This document shows, one piece after another, positions 25,837 to 40,620 of a stretch of DNA of 64,000 bases. Made by a program: the position numbers and the translations under genes. Origin of the DNA: Paraescarpia echinospica (lineage: Eukaryota > Annelida > Polychaeta > Sabellida > Siboglinidae); NCBI GenBank assembly GCA_020002185.1, contig CM034531.1, positions 47,508,102 through 47,572,101 of the forward strand, given 5' to 3'. A model generated the notes under the pieces. That model was not told the DNA's origin. It made no database searches and saw only the letters and a program-made list of their open reading frames with translations. How positions within the stretch are numbered: position 1 is the first letter of the stretch; every line of letters begins with the position of its first letter.

Positions 25837-25923
25837 CTACAGAACAAATTATAATGGTTCCACTTAAGTTATCATAACGTATAGATGCAATGCTTGTTGC
25901 ACCGTCATAATTTGTTCTGTAGT
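25837..25923. repeat. 87-bp hairpin with 17-bp perfect inverted ends
   Basis: ACTACAGAACAAATTAT at 25837-25853 is the exact reverse complement of 25907-25923. It could be a tiny MITE or hairpin. No target duplication is obvious. Confidence 0.75.
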
Positions 25924-26239
25924 CAAACGTTATCAATATTTGCCTTATTCCAGATGAACACATGTTTAATGGTAAACAATTTATATAAAGGAATGGAGTC
26001 GTTATAGAACCGATTTTTACATGTCATTTATTTACAATGTCAGAAGTTTATTTGAGCCTAATTTATTCCAGGTCTCTCAGGTGGGCTGCATACAGACAGT
26101 TTACCTGGTGGATCCATGGCAAGCTGGGACGAAGGTACAGAGAGTTCTACCAGCATGCGCCAGCCATGGAATAAGATCAAGGTTCCCTCCCCCCGATGGG
26201 AGACAACACGAGGGATACCACGCTGGATTTGAAAACTAA

Positions 26240-28600
26240 ACTAGACAATGTACATGTGACCTATGAAGGTGTGGGTGGGTGGTGGCAATATTTACTGTTT
26301 CTTTACAAATTGACTGACTCTTGTTGCCAGCAGATCGTCCTTCTCTGGTTTTGGGACATCTGCCCCAGTGACTGTGATCGGATGCAGTGTGATATTTCTT
26401 TATAAACACATCTGTCACTCGATCCGTGAGCATTTGTAGGTGGGTACGTGGGTTCACCTGCTGTGGTCTGTTATGCAGCACCCATTGCTTGCGTCTTTTG
26501 GACCACATGACACCAGTCTCAACAGGTTTGTCTGGGCTGGGACGTGGTCGGTAGTTTCACGCCAGAGCAGACATCATCAATCTAGCTTTCATTCCTACAG
26601 TGAATAATAGTACATGCAGTATTCTAATAAAATGTCTGCAAACAACTGGTGTAATACACCAGTCTATATGTTGTTAGTAAGCTGCTGTTATTTACCTTAT
26701 GACTGTAGCATTCAGTGAACTATAAAATACTTTTCCTGTGTAAAGTGTTGGTTGTTTTTAGTAACAATACAATGGCCAATCATGGTAATCATACTGGTAC
26801 ATTAGTAAAACGATACTGATCCTTACACGTAAGGCATTCCATCATCACATTCCTTCACATAATTTATTATAACTTGTTTTTTTTCTTAATTTCTGTATCT
26901 ACTGTATATACAGTCACTGTGTTTTGATATCATGTTTTGATTTTATATTTCTTTAATAAAATTGGTGATAATGACACAAGTGCTCTATTTTATTTCATTA
27001 CAGACAATTGCATTCTGGAATGTAATTATTATACGGAGATGTAATTTATTACACTCAAGTAACTGTACTCATAAATGTACACAGCAACTGGTTACAAGGA
27101 ATAGGTAGGGTGATGCAGAATGAGCACTATCCATCTGTGTATTCGCCCCCTCACATCTGAGTGACTAAACTACTGAAAAGTTGGTCATCAGGAACTTTGA
27201 CTATGTAACATTTTTGGTCCCATACATAAGTCGGTGGTCCACATATTAACACATAACATGTAAACAGCATTTACATTATCAGTTTTGGAAGTCTGAATAA
27301 ACACATTTACTGATAAGGTAGTAGTCATGCTGGCTGGTACTTTTGAGTAGCCATCCTGGAAAAAACGAGTCGGATGTCTATGAAATGCAGTAGTTTCGAA
27401 AACTTATTATAATGTTAGTTATGCATAGGAGCTGATTTAGTGTATTTGGGATTCAAGTCGGTGAATGGAATTCACCTTACACTACTTGGGTCGTGGTCCC
27501 TACTCATCATCTACTGATTGCAAATCTAAAGGTTACTTGTTGCTTTGGACATGCCTCAGGTATAAAATGAATACATATCAAGTTTGGTACTTACTCCAGC
27601 AACTGTGCGTCACCGTTGCATGTTGCTCAACACCACCACAGATGGTTTGATACATTCTGTATCCAATGAAGGAGGTCCTCGCATCCCTTGCCTCGGACCA
27701 TCGCAGTAAACTTGCGGTTGATGCCTTTCCCCATGTGCCACATCATGGTGGTGATCGATCTGAAATGCAAATTACAATTATTTACATTTTTGATCCAAAT
27801 TCAAGATATTTTCACAACAGCTGTTACCTGTTTTTGCTGTTAGTGTACAAAAAACAAGTTAGTGAAGATGTGTGCACATGGTATATTATTAAAGATATTT
27901 CGAATATATATGATTATTGAGTGATGCCAGTATTTTTATAGTATGGTGTATCTGGTGAGCTCATTGATAACTATATTTGGATCACATAATTACTCCTAGA
28001 GATATCCTTCCAAATGCTGAATTTAAATGTTTTTTTAAAGAAAATGGCCATCAATTGTGGCATAATGGATAAAAATTACTTGATATTGACACCCTTATTC
28101 CATGGTAAGAGTGGTTTAAAGGTATGTAATTGTTGTAAAATGATATATATTCACAGTAAACATAATAAGCTATCATAATCGGGCATAAAAAAAACATTTT
28201 AGTATGTATTGTATTGTAATGAGTTACAATAAATTTGATTTGATAAACAGTAGTTACACATAATTATATACGAAGTAACATTTCAATATATGACAATGTC
28301 TAATGCAATATTATTGAATGCAGAACGTATTTTTGTTCATTTAACACAAAATACAGTAAGTTTTGCAATGTTATTATAAACGACAATCATTCCAGCCCAT
28401 GTTAATCCGTTACTGTAATATCGCTCACGCGACTTGATTGCCGTTAACTTTTGCTATTCGGCTATCTTCTAAAGACTAAAGTCTAAACTCTTTATGGTAC
28501 AATATAGTACATTCTGGTACTGTTCTAGCTTGCCTCCAGCATATATTGCATCTCAAATGTCAACAGATTATAACTGGATACCAAGTAACTCGGTACTAAC
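26240..28600. other. No gene recognised
   Basis: AT-rich, low coding potential, short frames only. No inverted ends or tandem arrays beyond short homopolymers. Confidence 0.35.
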
Positions 28601-28746
28601 CTTCCTGCGATCGATTTCTCGGCGGCGGCGCGTTTGATCGAAAATGTGCGTCGCTTCGACGGCTGAGGTCCGTGACTAAAATATCGTAGCGCTGCACCTG
28701 GCTTCGAACATTGACGTCGGCGACGTTTTGTCGGATCTTGTGTCAT
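28601..28746 (-). CDS. Possible coding first exon, basic N terminus, unidentified
   Basis: ATG at 28746 opens a 146-nt CpG-rich stretch encoding a strongly basic segment (TKRRRRQ, SKRRTF, IKRAAAEK) and ends at a GTTAGT donor at 28595-28600. The local composition is clearly less AT-rich than the surroundings. No further exon or family was identified, so this is only a candidate. Confidence 0.25.
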
Positions 28747-29175
28747 TAACTGATGATATTGATTTCCTTCGAAGCACGTTTCTTCAAAATGATCTGAACA
28801 TACTACGTTGTATGTCGAAGGCTTCCAACCAGCCCGTCCACAGTTGTGAATCCACTATTTCACTTCTTGCTCATTATCCTTCGCGCTGTACTATTGTTAC
28901 AACCGTATGTAGAGCAGTATGGCACATTGCAAGTCATGTTTTCACTGTAAGCTCAACTTATACTAATATAACGAACCGCATCCCATGAACATGAACCAAT
29001 TAAGCGAACTACACAAGACAGTGTGTCGTACACGGCAAAAATAATGCTGCTCGTTTATCAATTGGTTGCTTTCGGCCAAATGAACGCGTCGTCAGTAAGA
29101 TGGCAGTCTACATGTTATCGCAGATTTCATTAGAATCTTCCACTTTAAGACTGCATTCCGAGTAAACCACTGAAC
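28747..29175. other. No gene recognised
   Basis: Mixed-composition spacer between the basic exon candidate and the dispersed repeat. If the exon at 28601-28746 is real, its promoter would lie here; no TATA box was found. Confidence 0.3.
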
Positions 29176-29262
29176 TGAAAATTGTGATTGTAGATGCAAA
29201 TGGTTAGTTTGTGCTAACTCTTTTAGGTGCTTAACATCACAATGTTGCCTTTTGTTTTCCTT
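29176..29262 (-). repeat. Dispersed repeat, inverted relative to 10477-10565
   Basis: Reverse-complement partner of 10477-10565, ending in GTTGCCTTTTGTTTTCC. The short flank GAGTAAACCACTGAAC is also similar to sequence beside the first copy, so the repeat may be longer and decayed. Confidence 0.7.
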
Positions 29263-30399
29263 TAAATGGGGGTACTGAGGTTTGAAGGTAGGATAGAACA
29301 GACGAGTCCAGAACCTGACAGAGCAAAGACATGTAATCTGGTCTCTTCTAGAGAAACCACTACGGTGCGGTTGGCAAACACGAAGTCTTTATGCCCAGTG
29401 GTGGCTTTGACGTTGAATTTCTCAATGCATATATAGAGTAGAAGAAATACCGGAGGTATGTGGAATATATATTTTATGAATGAATGTTAGATTAGAGTTA
29501 TTGGCTTAAACATCTGGTTTTTACATTGTTATAAGTGTGCCAAAGGGTGTGGTCAATAATACATAAATATGGTCAGCGTAGTGATACTGGTATCACGAGA
29601 TTTATGCGGGGTGGCGAATCATCGCTCTGTTATGTGAATGTTAGATAGTAACAAGAAACGAACATAGGTTGTATTACGGTGTCACAAATAATGGTTATTG
29701 GTGTATAGTTTGTTGGGACTTAGAATATGTAAGGTGATGGTATTGTTATTACTAAGGGATATTGGGTCCGGATATGTATATATCTATGGCGAACATTAGC
29801 TACATACGTTTGTGTGTAGGAACTATGATTATATGTGGTGTCGATGTAAAAACAGATGATATGAAGGGTGTAGCTTACACACCAAGGAATAAGAATAGTT
29901 TTATTATTATAGTTATCATGTATTGTAGTGTCGGGGTGAAGTCTAACAAAGTACACTCGAGGGCGGTAGACGCCGAATAACACCTCGGGTAACAACAGTG
30001 CGAGAGTAGACGGCTTACGCGACAATGGAGAATTCACACCCGAAGAGGGAATTTCCGACGAACCGAGTGAGAACTACTTCGCTCGACTGCTGAGGGATAA
30101 ATTATCCTCAAGTTGACAGTGATGACGAAATGTGGTATTGTTCATTATAAACATTATGTTCTCGCATCTCTACATCCGATTCATCTGGCGGTTCTTGACA
30201 ATCATCCACTTCGCAACAAGCTCAACTATTTAGCGCACAAGAGACCAGTTATGCATAAAATGAAAGAAATAAGTGGTGGAGAATGTACTTATAGGAGAAT
30301 ATCACGTTTTGATACAGTATATCTCGAATGTATTATTATCTTACACAGAATTGCTTTAACATTACATACAAATGTTACTGCTTATTAAGCTACGTACAT
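29263..30399. other. No gene recognised
   Basis: Spacer before tubulin duplication copy 2. Only short unsupported frames are present. Confidence 0.35.
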
Positions 30400-30820
30400 A
30401 CCTCCAGTTTACCTGTGGATTACGAATTAGAACATCAAAGCAACGAGTGTGAAACTGATGTGCATAACAGACAGGGAAGGGGTATCTTTCTTAAAACAAA
30501 CACACTTCTAGTGTAGAGGTGTGGACAAGCAATATCTTTAATGGTGTTGGAGATAACATGTTTGAAGGTAGAACACATTCACGAAAAAATGATAGTTGAG
30601 TAAAATGCGTTTAAAGTTTTGCACTGCAATACGTGGCTATGGAACATAAACAAATTCCAGCTTCACTAATTAGGTTTTTTCTTCTAATTAGAGACAGTGG
30701 GTGGGTTTTTGTCATTTTACACTTGTTTAGCAATAATTAAGCTACAACTATAGTGCATTTTAAAAAATATGTAATAATTAAGCAAAATCACATTTTTAAT
30801 GGGATTCTGCTACCTTAAGA

Positions 30821-30902
30821 CATTTTATAGGTCACGTTTTCTTATAATCAGACAAGACGTTAACATGGTCGCCTATGGGAAAACCAACAGTGGGCTGACC
30901 CC
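30821..30902 (-). mobile_element. 82-bp fragment of the GGGGTCA-ended MITE family
   Basis: The reverse complement begins GGGGTCAGCCCACTGTTGG and matches the first 85 bp or so of the copy at 48468-48917. It lies in the segment of copy 2 that has no counterpart in tubulin copy 1, so it arrived after, or was lost since, the duplication. Confidence 0.8.
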
Positions 30903-31003
30903 TACATTTTGGCTGATTTGAGAGGTTACCTGGATCCACATACAACATAAATAAGCAAGCAACATACGAACAAGAAACAGACTCGTGTATAATTTAGGTG
31001 AAC

Positions 31004-31009
31004 TTTATT
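31004..31009 (-). promoter_or_regulatory. Poly(A) signal of tubulin copy 2
   Basis: AATAAA on the minus strand, about 160 nt past the stop codon at 31168, conserved with copy 1. Confidence 0.75.
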
Positions 31010-31167
31010 TGAACAAATCAGAAGTTTCAACGACCTCCAACAACGTCGTCAAATTGACCAACAGAGACAGATTTGCCATCGTATTACAAAGCTCGTTCTT
31101 TTGAGACCATCTGATGATGGACGCTGAATGTTCGTTCAGCCACCATTGGAAAGAGTCAACCGATGGC

Positions 31168-33991
<2,824 letters not shown>

Positions 33992-33994
<3 letters not shown>

Positions 33995-34090
33995 ATTGGT
34001 TGTTTAGTGTTGGAACGATTGACAAAATCGAGGACGTCTTTTCAGCGAACGAATTCTCTCAACGTTTTTAATGGACGTCGTGAGAACAAG
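33992..34090 (-). other. Tubulin copy 2 exon 1 (5' leader)
   Basis: Leader from the inferred start site to the ATG at 33992-33994. It keeps the TTCTCACGACGTCCATT segment but is somewhat more diverged from copy 1 than the coding exons are. Confidence 0.6.
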
Positions 34091-34116
34091 GTTAATGTAT
34101 TCCGGCGCAACAGTCC

Positions 34117-34124
34117 CTTTTATA
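34117..34124 (-). promoter_or_regulatory. TATA box of tubulin copy 2
   Basis: TATAAAAG on the minus strand, with the upstream GCGTCACGTGACC box conserved with copy 1. Confidence 0.8.
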
Positions 34125-35221
34125 GGCTGCTGGCGTCGTCAAGGCAGCGGGTTTGCGTCACGTGACCCGATTCTTCGCGACGGCTCAAATCGCGGCAACT
34201 ATTTGTTTGGGCACGCGTAGGCGGACCAGAATATAGCGGTCAATATTGGCGGAATATATTAGTAGGCCATGACATGTTCTGACATATACAAGACATGCTC
34301 CAGGAGATTATACTTTGCAATAAAAACTCCCGTGAACAACGGCCGCGAATACATTATTTTACCATTCAATATTTAGTTTTAGTTTAACCCATTTTAATTA
34401 AAATCGGTACTAGAAATTGTAGACTATTTTATTTTGACATTCATGGGAGACGAGTTGATTGCTGATCATGTAAATACATACTTTGTTGATATCTGAAAAA
34501 AAACTTTGAACAGAACATGACAGTATGTGCATGTATATAAATATACATAATTTAATTACCATTTAGACAGTACAGAAAAATACTTTTCGTTGACAGATAG
34601 TTTACAGAAAATAGGCTTTTACGCAAAGGTCTTACGTGGAAAACATACCAAGGCGCATCAATAACATTATGTACTTGTTTTCAGTTGAACCATTGGGTCT
34701 ATGACTATATATGTGGGACTTAATTAGGGTCTATGATATAAGCAGGAGTACCTGCTAAGTTGATTTTTTGGAGATAAACATGGCAGAAAGGGACTGATTT
34801 AAAATAAAAAAATCAGTATGAATTACTGTATCACATTTTAAATTATAAATAACAGAGTTGTGTGAATGTATCATTGTGTATACCATATTAGGGGCCATCC
34901 ATAAAGTATGTCACGCTCAGAGGAGTGAGTATCTTATTTGGTAGGCACTAAGCGTTAAGACGCGCTACACGAGGGCCGGGTTTTTTAAGTGTGCTTATCT
35001 AAAGATCAACCTTTGAAGCATTACTCGGGGTGGGTCCATGGGATGATACCTCAGATAAATTGAAGGAGTGTCACAGTTCGTATGCTTCATAGTTCATAAC
35101 TCGACAAAGTTCACGAACAATAAGTGCGAAACAATGTCAACATTTCTGCGTGTAGTAGTCATCAACGTAACCATAGAGCTGTAATTATACAACAGACAGC
35201 AATATGTTCAAGTTACCAACG

Positions 35222-36310
35222 TTCAATCATATGCAGAAACAATAATCGCAGGAGGGTCAATATTAGGACCTCTACTATTCTTAATATATATAAATGATTT
35301 AGCAATGGCTAGTACACAATTTATACCCATCATGTATGTTGATGACACCACCCTGCTCAGCACGTTGGGTAACTTCACAAATAACCATACAACTAACTCA
35401 ACATCTAATCAGATAAATTCGGAATTAACGAAGATAACTGACTGGCTAGCAGTGAACAAGCTCTCACTCAATGTAAACAAAACGAAGATGATGATATTTC
35501 ATAGTAAACAAATAAAATAAAATAAAAAGCGATATTCCTAATATTGAGGTAAACAGTATTCCAATTGAACATGTAACACACTTTAAATTTCTTGGTATTC
35601 TCATAAACTCGAATCTAACATGGTCTTCTCATCTCAATTACATAGCCAACAAATTGTCAAGGATATATGGAATTATAACTAGATTAAGACATTATGTTCC
35701 AGTGTACATCTTGAAAATAATCTACAATTCACTATTTTTATCACACCTAAATTATGGAATAACAGCATGGGGTCTTAATATAGGACCACGAATAAGTAAG
35801 TTGCAAAAAAGGCAGTTAGAGCAGTATCAAACAGTAAATATAATTCCCATGCTGCACCTCTGTTTAAGAATCTCGAATTACTGAAGGTAGAGAGAGGACA
35901 TCTATAAACTACCATGTCTTACACTTTTTTTAAATATGTAAACGGAAACCTATCAGGATACTTCCAAAACATGTTTCAAACACAGGAACATACAATAATA
36001 AGATTATGAAGGACCAGATGGACACCTCAACGTTTTAATAACATGGAAAACAACCTTCCAAACAACATTAATTATTATATTCAAGTAAAACATACAAATT
36101 CAAAATATTGCCGCCTTTGCATCAGACATGAAATTCAAAAAATAATTCAAGAACACTTTCTTCCAAAAATTGTACTTGAACAAATTAAAAGTCATTCATA
36201 CCAAGGCTTTATAAACTATACAACAAAATATATAATTAGCAAATATATATCACAATGTAACATTCAGAATTGCTATATTTGCAAGCCAAATGGACCATAT
36301 CTACAGTAGA
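35222..36310 (+). pseudogene. Non-LTR retrotransposon fragment (RT palm to C terminus)
   Basis: The frame opens with GGSILGPLLFLIYINDL, then MYVDDTTLL (the catalytic xxDD box as YVDD), ITDWLAVNKLSLNVNKTK, FLGILINSNLTW and LSHLNYGITAWG, in the order expected of RT palm and thumb. Several stops and frame changes occur after 35517 and around 35880. The segment 36043-36309 (CNIQNCYICKPNG) may be the C-terminal region. The 5' end is truncated. It is from a different family from the 18910 element; Jockey/CR1-superfamily-like. Confidence 0.85.
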
Positions 36311-37778
36311 CATTTTATACTATAAAAATATTGTTATTAGTTATGCTCTAGTATGTGTTAGATTATGTTTGTAAATGTAGGTTAGGCTATTTTTGTTTCA
36401 GTTAATATTAACTGACAATAATGACATCAGTGGGTTTAGAGACAGTAGTGATAATTATTGATATTAATAATAATTTTTTTAGTTATAAAGACATATTTAT
36501 TATATATTCGTCATGGTGGCCTGCACGTCAGCGATCTTGGAGGTCTTAGTGCAGGTCTCCGTAGATCAGTCATCATGTATACTTATAATAATGTATAAAC
36601 TGTATTATTATGTACATAATTGATCTGAAATAAAATGTATCTATCCGTATCTATATGTAATATCAGAATTTAATGAATGCAGCACAACACGTGCCCCCCC
36701 CCGTTGTACCTTGTATACAAGAAACGCGCTGCTAGAACAAACCAGCCAAATGACCACAGTTTTCAAACATTAGTGCACACAGACATTTTCTGTCCATGCG
36801 ATTTGTATCCACGCTACAGCGTCGTGTTTGTGTTATAAACAGTATGTGTGGTTCGTCTATGAAGCAACGTTGCTATTGTCGGCGGTCGGGCGATTGTTGG
36901 CAGTCCGACTGACGTCTGTTACTCACAAACACTCAGCACGACGGGGGGGGGGGGGTACAATGAGTGTTGCCGCGCGTGGGTAGAATACACAACGTGCGAA
37001 TTACAATCAACACAATTAATGTTGCATGTCCGTAAGTGGACTTGTCCGTGCGTGTCCGTGCGAATAACTGCGCTTAGCAGGCCTGCGTACGTGTTTGAGT
37101 GGTTAAGTTCGTGTAGTACTTACATCCGTGGCTTGTGTGAAGACATGTGTTAAACAAATTGTTTCCCAATGAACAATCCTGGATACGCCGGTGGCTAGTC
37201 ATACCCTGTTGTTACTATGGTTCTGTGAATCTAATACTATTTAGGTAAGAGAAGCGTTCATGTGAGTGGGTATTGTGCACCCGTTTCTGACCTAGCTGAA
37301 CACAAAATCGTATTTGACGTTAAGGGGTGCGCTTTGCCCCACACTATAGGGCCTACTCTGGGTTGTTGAATCACTTTGTTATTGTTATGCAACACAAACT
37401 AGAACGGGAATGTAATATTTCAAATATAAACAGGGCATGCATACGAATTTTGTATACCATATTTAAAGGCGCGATTTAAAATTTGTAAAACAGATCAATA
37501 ATTATAGATTTAAATACAATGCAGATCTAGCCCCACAGCTTGTGTAAATGCGTTGCTGTTACGTTTGTGATGTCAAGTTATCATGTATGTTTATAATTTG
37601 GCATGTTTTATGTCCTCGACATATATATAGCTGTGACCAATCTTGATCAATTCCTGTTATAAAACACAATGACTTAGGGCCCACAAATGCATTTCTAAGA
37701 TTCATTACTGAATTATTGATATCGTCTTACGTGTACTAGTTCAATAACTTTCGTGTGGCGAGTTGAGCGAAAGTTTTA
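36311..37778. other. No gene recognised
   Basis: Non-coding. It contains a G homopolymer of about 13 bp near 36943 and a short C run near 36694. No domains were seen. Confidence 0.4.
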
Positions 37779-37779
37779 A

Positions 37780-37782
37780 TGG

Positions 37783-37819
<37 letters not shown>

Positions 37820-37823
37820 TATG

Positions 37824-37865
<42 letters not shown>

Positions 37866-37870
37866 TATCG
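37780..37870. repeat. (TA)n microsatellite
   Basis: Almost pure TA dinucleotide interrupted by TATGTA. Confidence 0.97.
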
Positions 37871-38045
37871 AACCGTGGCGAAACGAGCAATATGGCGCCT
37901 GCATTACCTAGAAGATGACACCGGGCAGACGGTGTCGGTCGGTGAGTCAGCGCGCTCTGGGAAACATACTCACCATATTATCGTAAGGTTTCCCATATAT
38001 ACAATACGGATGTTTGGACGTTAGGAGGAATTTGCATGCAATGGA

Positions 38046-38248
38046 AACATCGTGATAAAGTACGCATGGTCGTCACACTAGTATAAATTCGAATTACAAA
38101 CTTTTTAATCTTAGGTAATACAGCACTCGAAGATAACATTATTTCTACTAATGGTAATAAACACATTCCAAATTCAATCTAGCGGCTTTGGTTTGGTTTC
38201 CTGTAGAACGGCCTGTGTTTGGTGTCATGATGAATGGTGACGTTCGAA
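38046..38248 (+). repeat. Dispersed repeat, also at 53641-53847
   Basis: Shares AAACTTTTTAATCTTAGGTA, ATTCAATCTAGCGGCTTTGG and GAATGGTGACGTTCG with 53641-53847 in the same orientation, at roughly 88-90% identity. Unknown family. Confidence 0.85.
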
Positions 38249-38754
38249 TATTTATTATTTTGATGTAGGTACAGTTTATGGTAATAATCGACTAGTTAAA
38301 CAATGCTACAATGCTACGGATTTCTACGGATTTGTATACGTAATTTTACGTCAACCAAAACGTGAAACGTGTGCCGACGGACTGGTGACGCATAGACCAC
38401 TCCCGCGGATGATCGTTCGATGTCTGCACAGACAGATTATGCAGTACTCCGTCTCTGGCAACGACACAATCAATACTACTTCGTCTGTGTAAACACGCTG
38501 TCTGTCGGACGGTGCAACGCGATCGCATGTACACTGTACAGTGGTAATCAAAAAGGTTGTCTGACTAGATTTCAGATAAATAAAAAGCTCCTTGTTGGAC
38601 GAATACACGAAAAATAAAACGAATGATGGGTTGTACACACCCCTCCCCCGCTGAGGCCAAATAGTTTCGCTTGAGGGAAATTAGTTCTGCTTGAGGGAAA
38701 ATAGTTCCGATGGATTAAACAGAATGAACAGCATCTCCCTGTTTTCCGCTCTCC

Positions 38755-38931
38755 CTGTATATGTCTGTCAGTCTGTCTGTATGTGTGTCTGTCTCTATAT
38801 GTGTGTGTCTGCGTCTGCGTGTCTCGCTGTCTGTTTGGCTGTGTGTTTGCGTGGCTGCGTGTCTGCGTGTCTGCGTGTCTGCGAGTCTGCGTGTCTGCGT
38901 GTCTGCGTGTATGCGTGTCTGCGTGTCTGCG

Positions 38932-39024
<93 letters not shown>

Positions 39025-39185
39025 CTGTGTGTCTGTGTGTCTGTGTGTCTGTGTGTCTGTGTGTCTGTGTGTCTGTGTGTTTGCGTGGCTGCGTGTCTGC
39101 GTGTCTGCGTGTCTGCGTGTCTGCGTGTCTGCGTGTCTGCGTGTCTGCGTGTCTGCGTGTATGCGTGTCTGCGTGTCTGCGTGTC

Positions 39186-39241
<56 letters not shown>

Positions 39242-39248
39242 TGTGTGT

Positions 39249-39287
<39 letters not shown>

Positions 39288-39500
39288 GGTGTGTGTGTCT
39301 GTGTGTCTGTGTGTCTGTGTGTCTGTGTGTCTGTGTGTCTGTGTGTCTGTGTGTCTGTGTGTCTGTGTGTCTGTGTGTCTGTGTGTCTGTGTGTCTGTGT
39401 GTCTATGTATCTGTGTGTATGTCTGTCTGTCTGTCTGTCTACCTATGTGAGACTGAGACCCCCCTCTCCCCCCCTCTCTCTCTCTGTCTTTGTGTGTCTG
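38755..39500. repeat. Large compound microsatellite, about 750 bp
   Basis: Blocks in order: TGCGTGTC-type octamers, (GT)n, (CT)n, TGTGTGTC octamers, TGCGTGTC octamers, (GT)n, (CT)n, TGTGTGTC octamers, then CTGT tetramers and a C/T run. The octamer-GT-CT-octamer sequence occurs twice, so a unit of about 300 bp appears duplicated. Long open frames exist on both strands purely because of the repeat. Confidence 0.97.
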
Positions 39501-39655
39501 TTTGTCTCTCTCGTTAATATTCTCGGGTTGAAGCACTCACTGACATTGTTACCTTTTATCGTTCACGTGCTGCACCTTTTAACAGTTAACCTGAGCTGCC
39601 TTCTTGTGTATACATGCCGTGTAAATAGGTTCAGTCACAAAACCAAAGCTTTTTA

Positions 39656-40238
39656 AAATCCTAGGTATTTATTCTTTAAGTTATATTTTATAAAATCTAC
39701 CGGAGTATTTTCTTGTCTTTTGAAACCGAGCGCAACCATATAGTGCTGTGAAAGCAACCCTTTTTGAATAAATTTGAATTTTTTTGATGTTGTATCCATG
39801 CCTACTAATGCAATGTCTGCCTGGTAATGTCCCACATGTTGTTCGACTATTATGATGGTTTATGCTAATAATACGACCTTTTAAGTCGATAAACTGTTCA
39901 TTGTTTATGGCTTATGTTCAAGCTTATTGTATACCAAAAGTACTTTGCCGGCTTCGAGCGACCGATCCTGTTTGATCACGCGTGACTATTGTTACCGGCG
40001 TAAAACCATTGTAAATAATGTATTCATCGCCAGGGGTCTGTTGTAGAAACGTATAATTACAGCCTAATGTTGTGTAACCTGATTCCCGTCATTACGGCGC
40101 CCACGAATCCATTCTATGCAATCCTTCGGGAACGGGATTTCACCGAACTGTACGTGTGCAGTGCAGTAGTCATGGTATCAACACAGAGTATTGCTCATGG
40201 TTTGTAAAGGGCAATGATGCACAGACCACAGTGCACAG
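39656..40238. other. No gene recognised
   Basis: AT-rich spacer between the microsatellite and a CR1 fragment. Confidence 0.4.
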
Positions 40239-40620
40239 TGATTCCAGAATTGAGAGACCTTAGTTATGAAATACGTCAAAAAGGATGTGGTTTGACAATA
40301 TTAGAATATTAGAAATCAGGAGATTAAGAGGAGATCAAATGGAAGTTTTTAAAATATCGAATGGTTATGAAAATATTGATAGAAATATATTTTGTTCTCA
40401 GTTAGTGTAGATTAAATATCAGAAAGTATTCAATCTCACAGAGATTATACATGGATGGAGCATAACGTGTCTACTGATTGCGTGAGTGCTAAAAACTTGA
40501 ATATATTTAAAACAGAATCGCCATATACATCAGAAGGTCGGGATACACAAGAATAAAAAGTTGGGCTCACGATAAGCCAAAGGCTCCCTTGTCCACTTGC
40601 CATCTGGACTTAATTCTCTG
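40239..40620 (+). pseudogene. 3' fragment of the same CR1-type family as 56320-60462
   Basis: Translated pieces (LRDLSYEIR, RRLRGDQMEVFKISNGYENI, NIFKTES) align with the C-terminal segment of the reverse transcriptase protein encoded at 56407-57678. The 3' untranslated ending AGGCTCCCTTGTCCACTTGCCATCTGG is also shared. Several frameshifts are present. It is 5'-truncated, as is usual for LINE copies. Confidence 0.85.

Larger units (their letters stand above)
23974..26239 (+). pseudogene. P2RX7-intracellular-domain-like gene remnant, two exons visible
   Basis: Exon-like segment A (about 23985-24200) reads ...EIDWCRCGKCR followed by a basic stretch and ends at a GTAATT donor at 24201. Segment B (about 26072-26239), after a TTTATTCCAG acceptor, reads RWAAYRQFTWWIHGKLG and then, one frame over, RRVLPACASHGIRSRFP-like sequence and DGRQHEGYHAG to a stop. 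Together these match the start and end of the P2X7 cytosolic zinc-binding domain found in many stand-alone invertebrate proteins. The central Cys-rich part is not visible, and there is a frameshift near 26130-26145. The duplicated block 24336-25026 sits in the presumed intron. Likely non-functional or transposon-associated. Confidence 0.55.

Noticed and set aside
23974..26239. Functional P2X receptor gene
   Set aside because: Only parts of the intracellular-type domain are visible, with no channel or transmembrane exons, and the last exon is frameshifted.
38691..39656. Very long open frames on both strands (up to 321 codons) rich in Cys-Val or His-Thr repeats
   Set aside because: They arise from microsatellite octamers and GT/CT runs, which have no stops in several frames at once.
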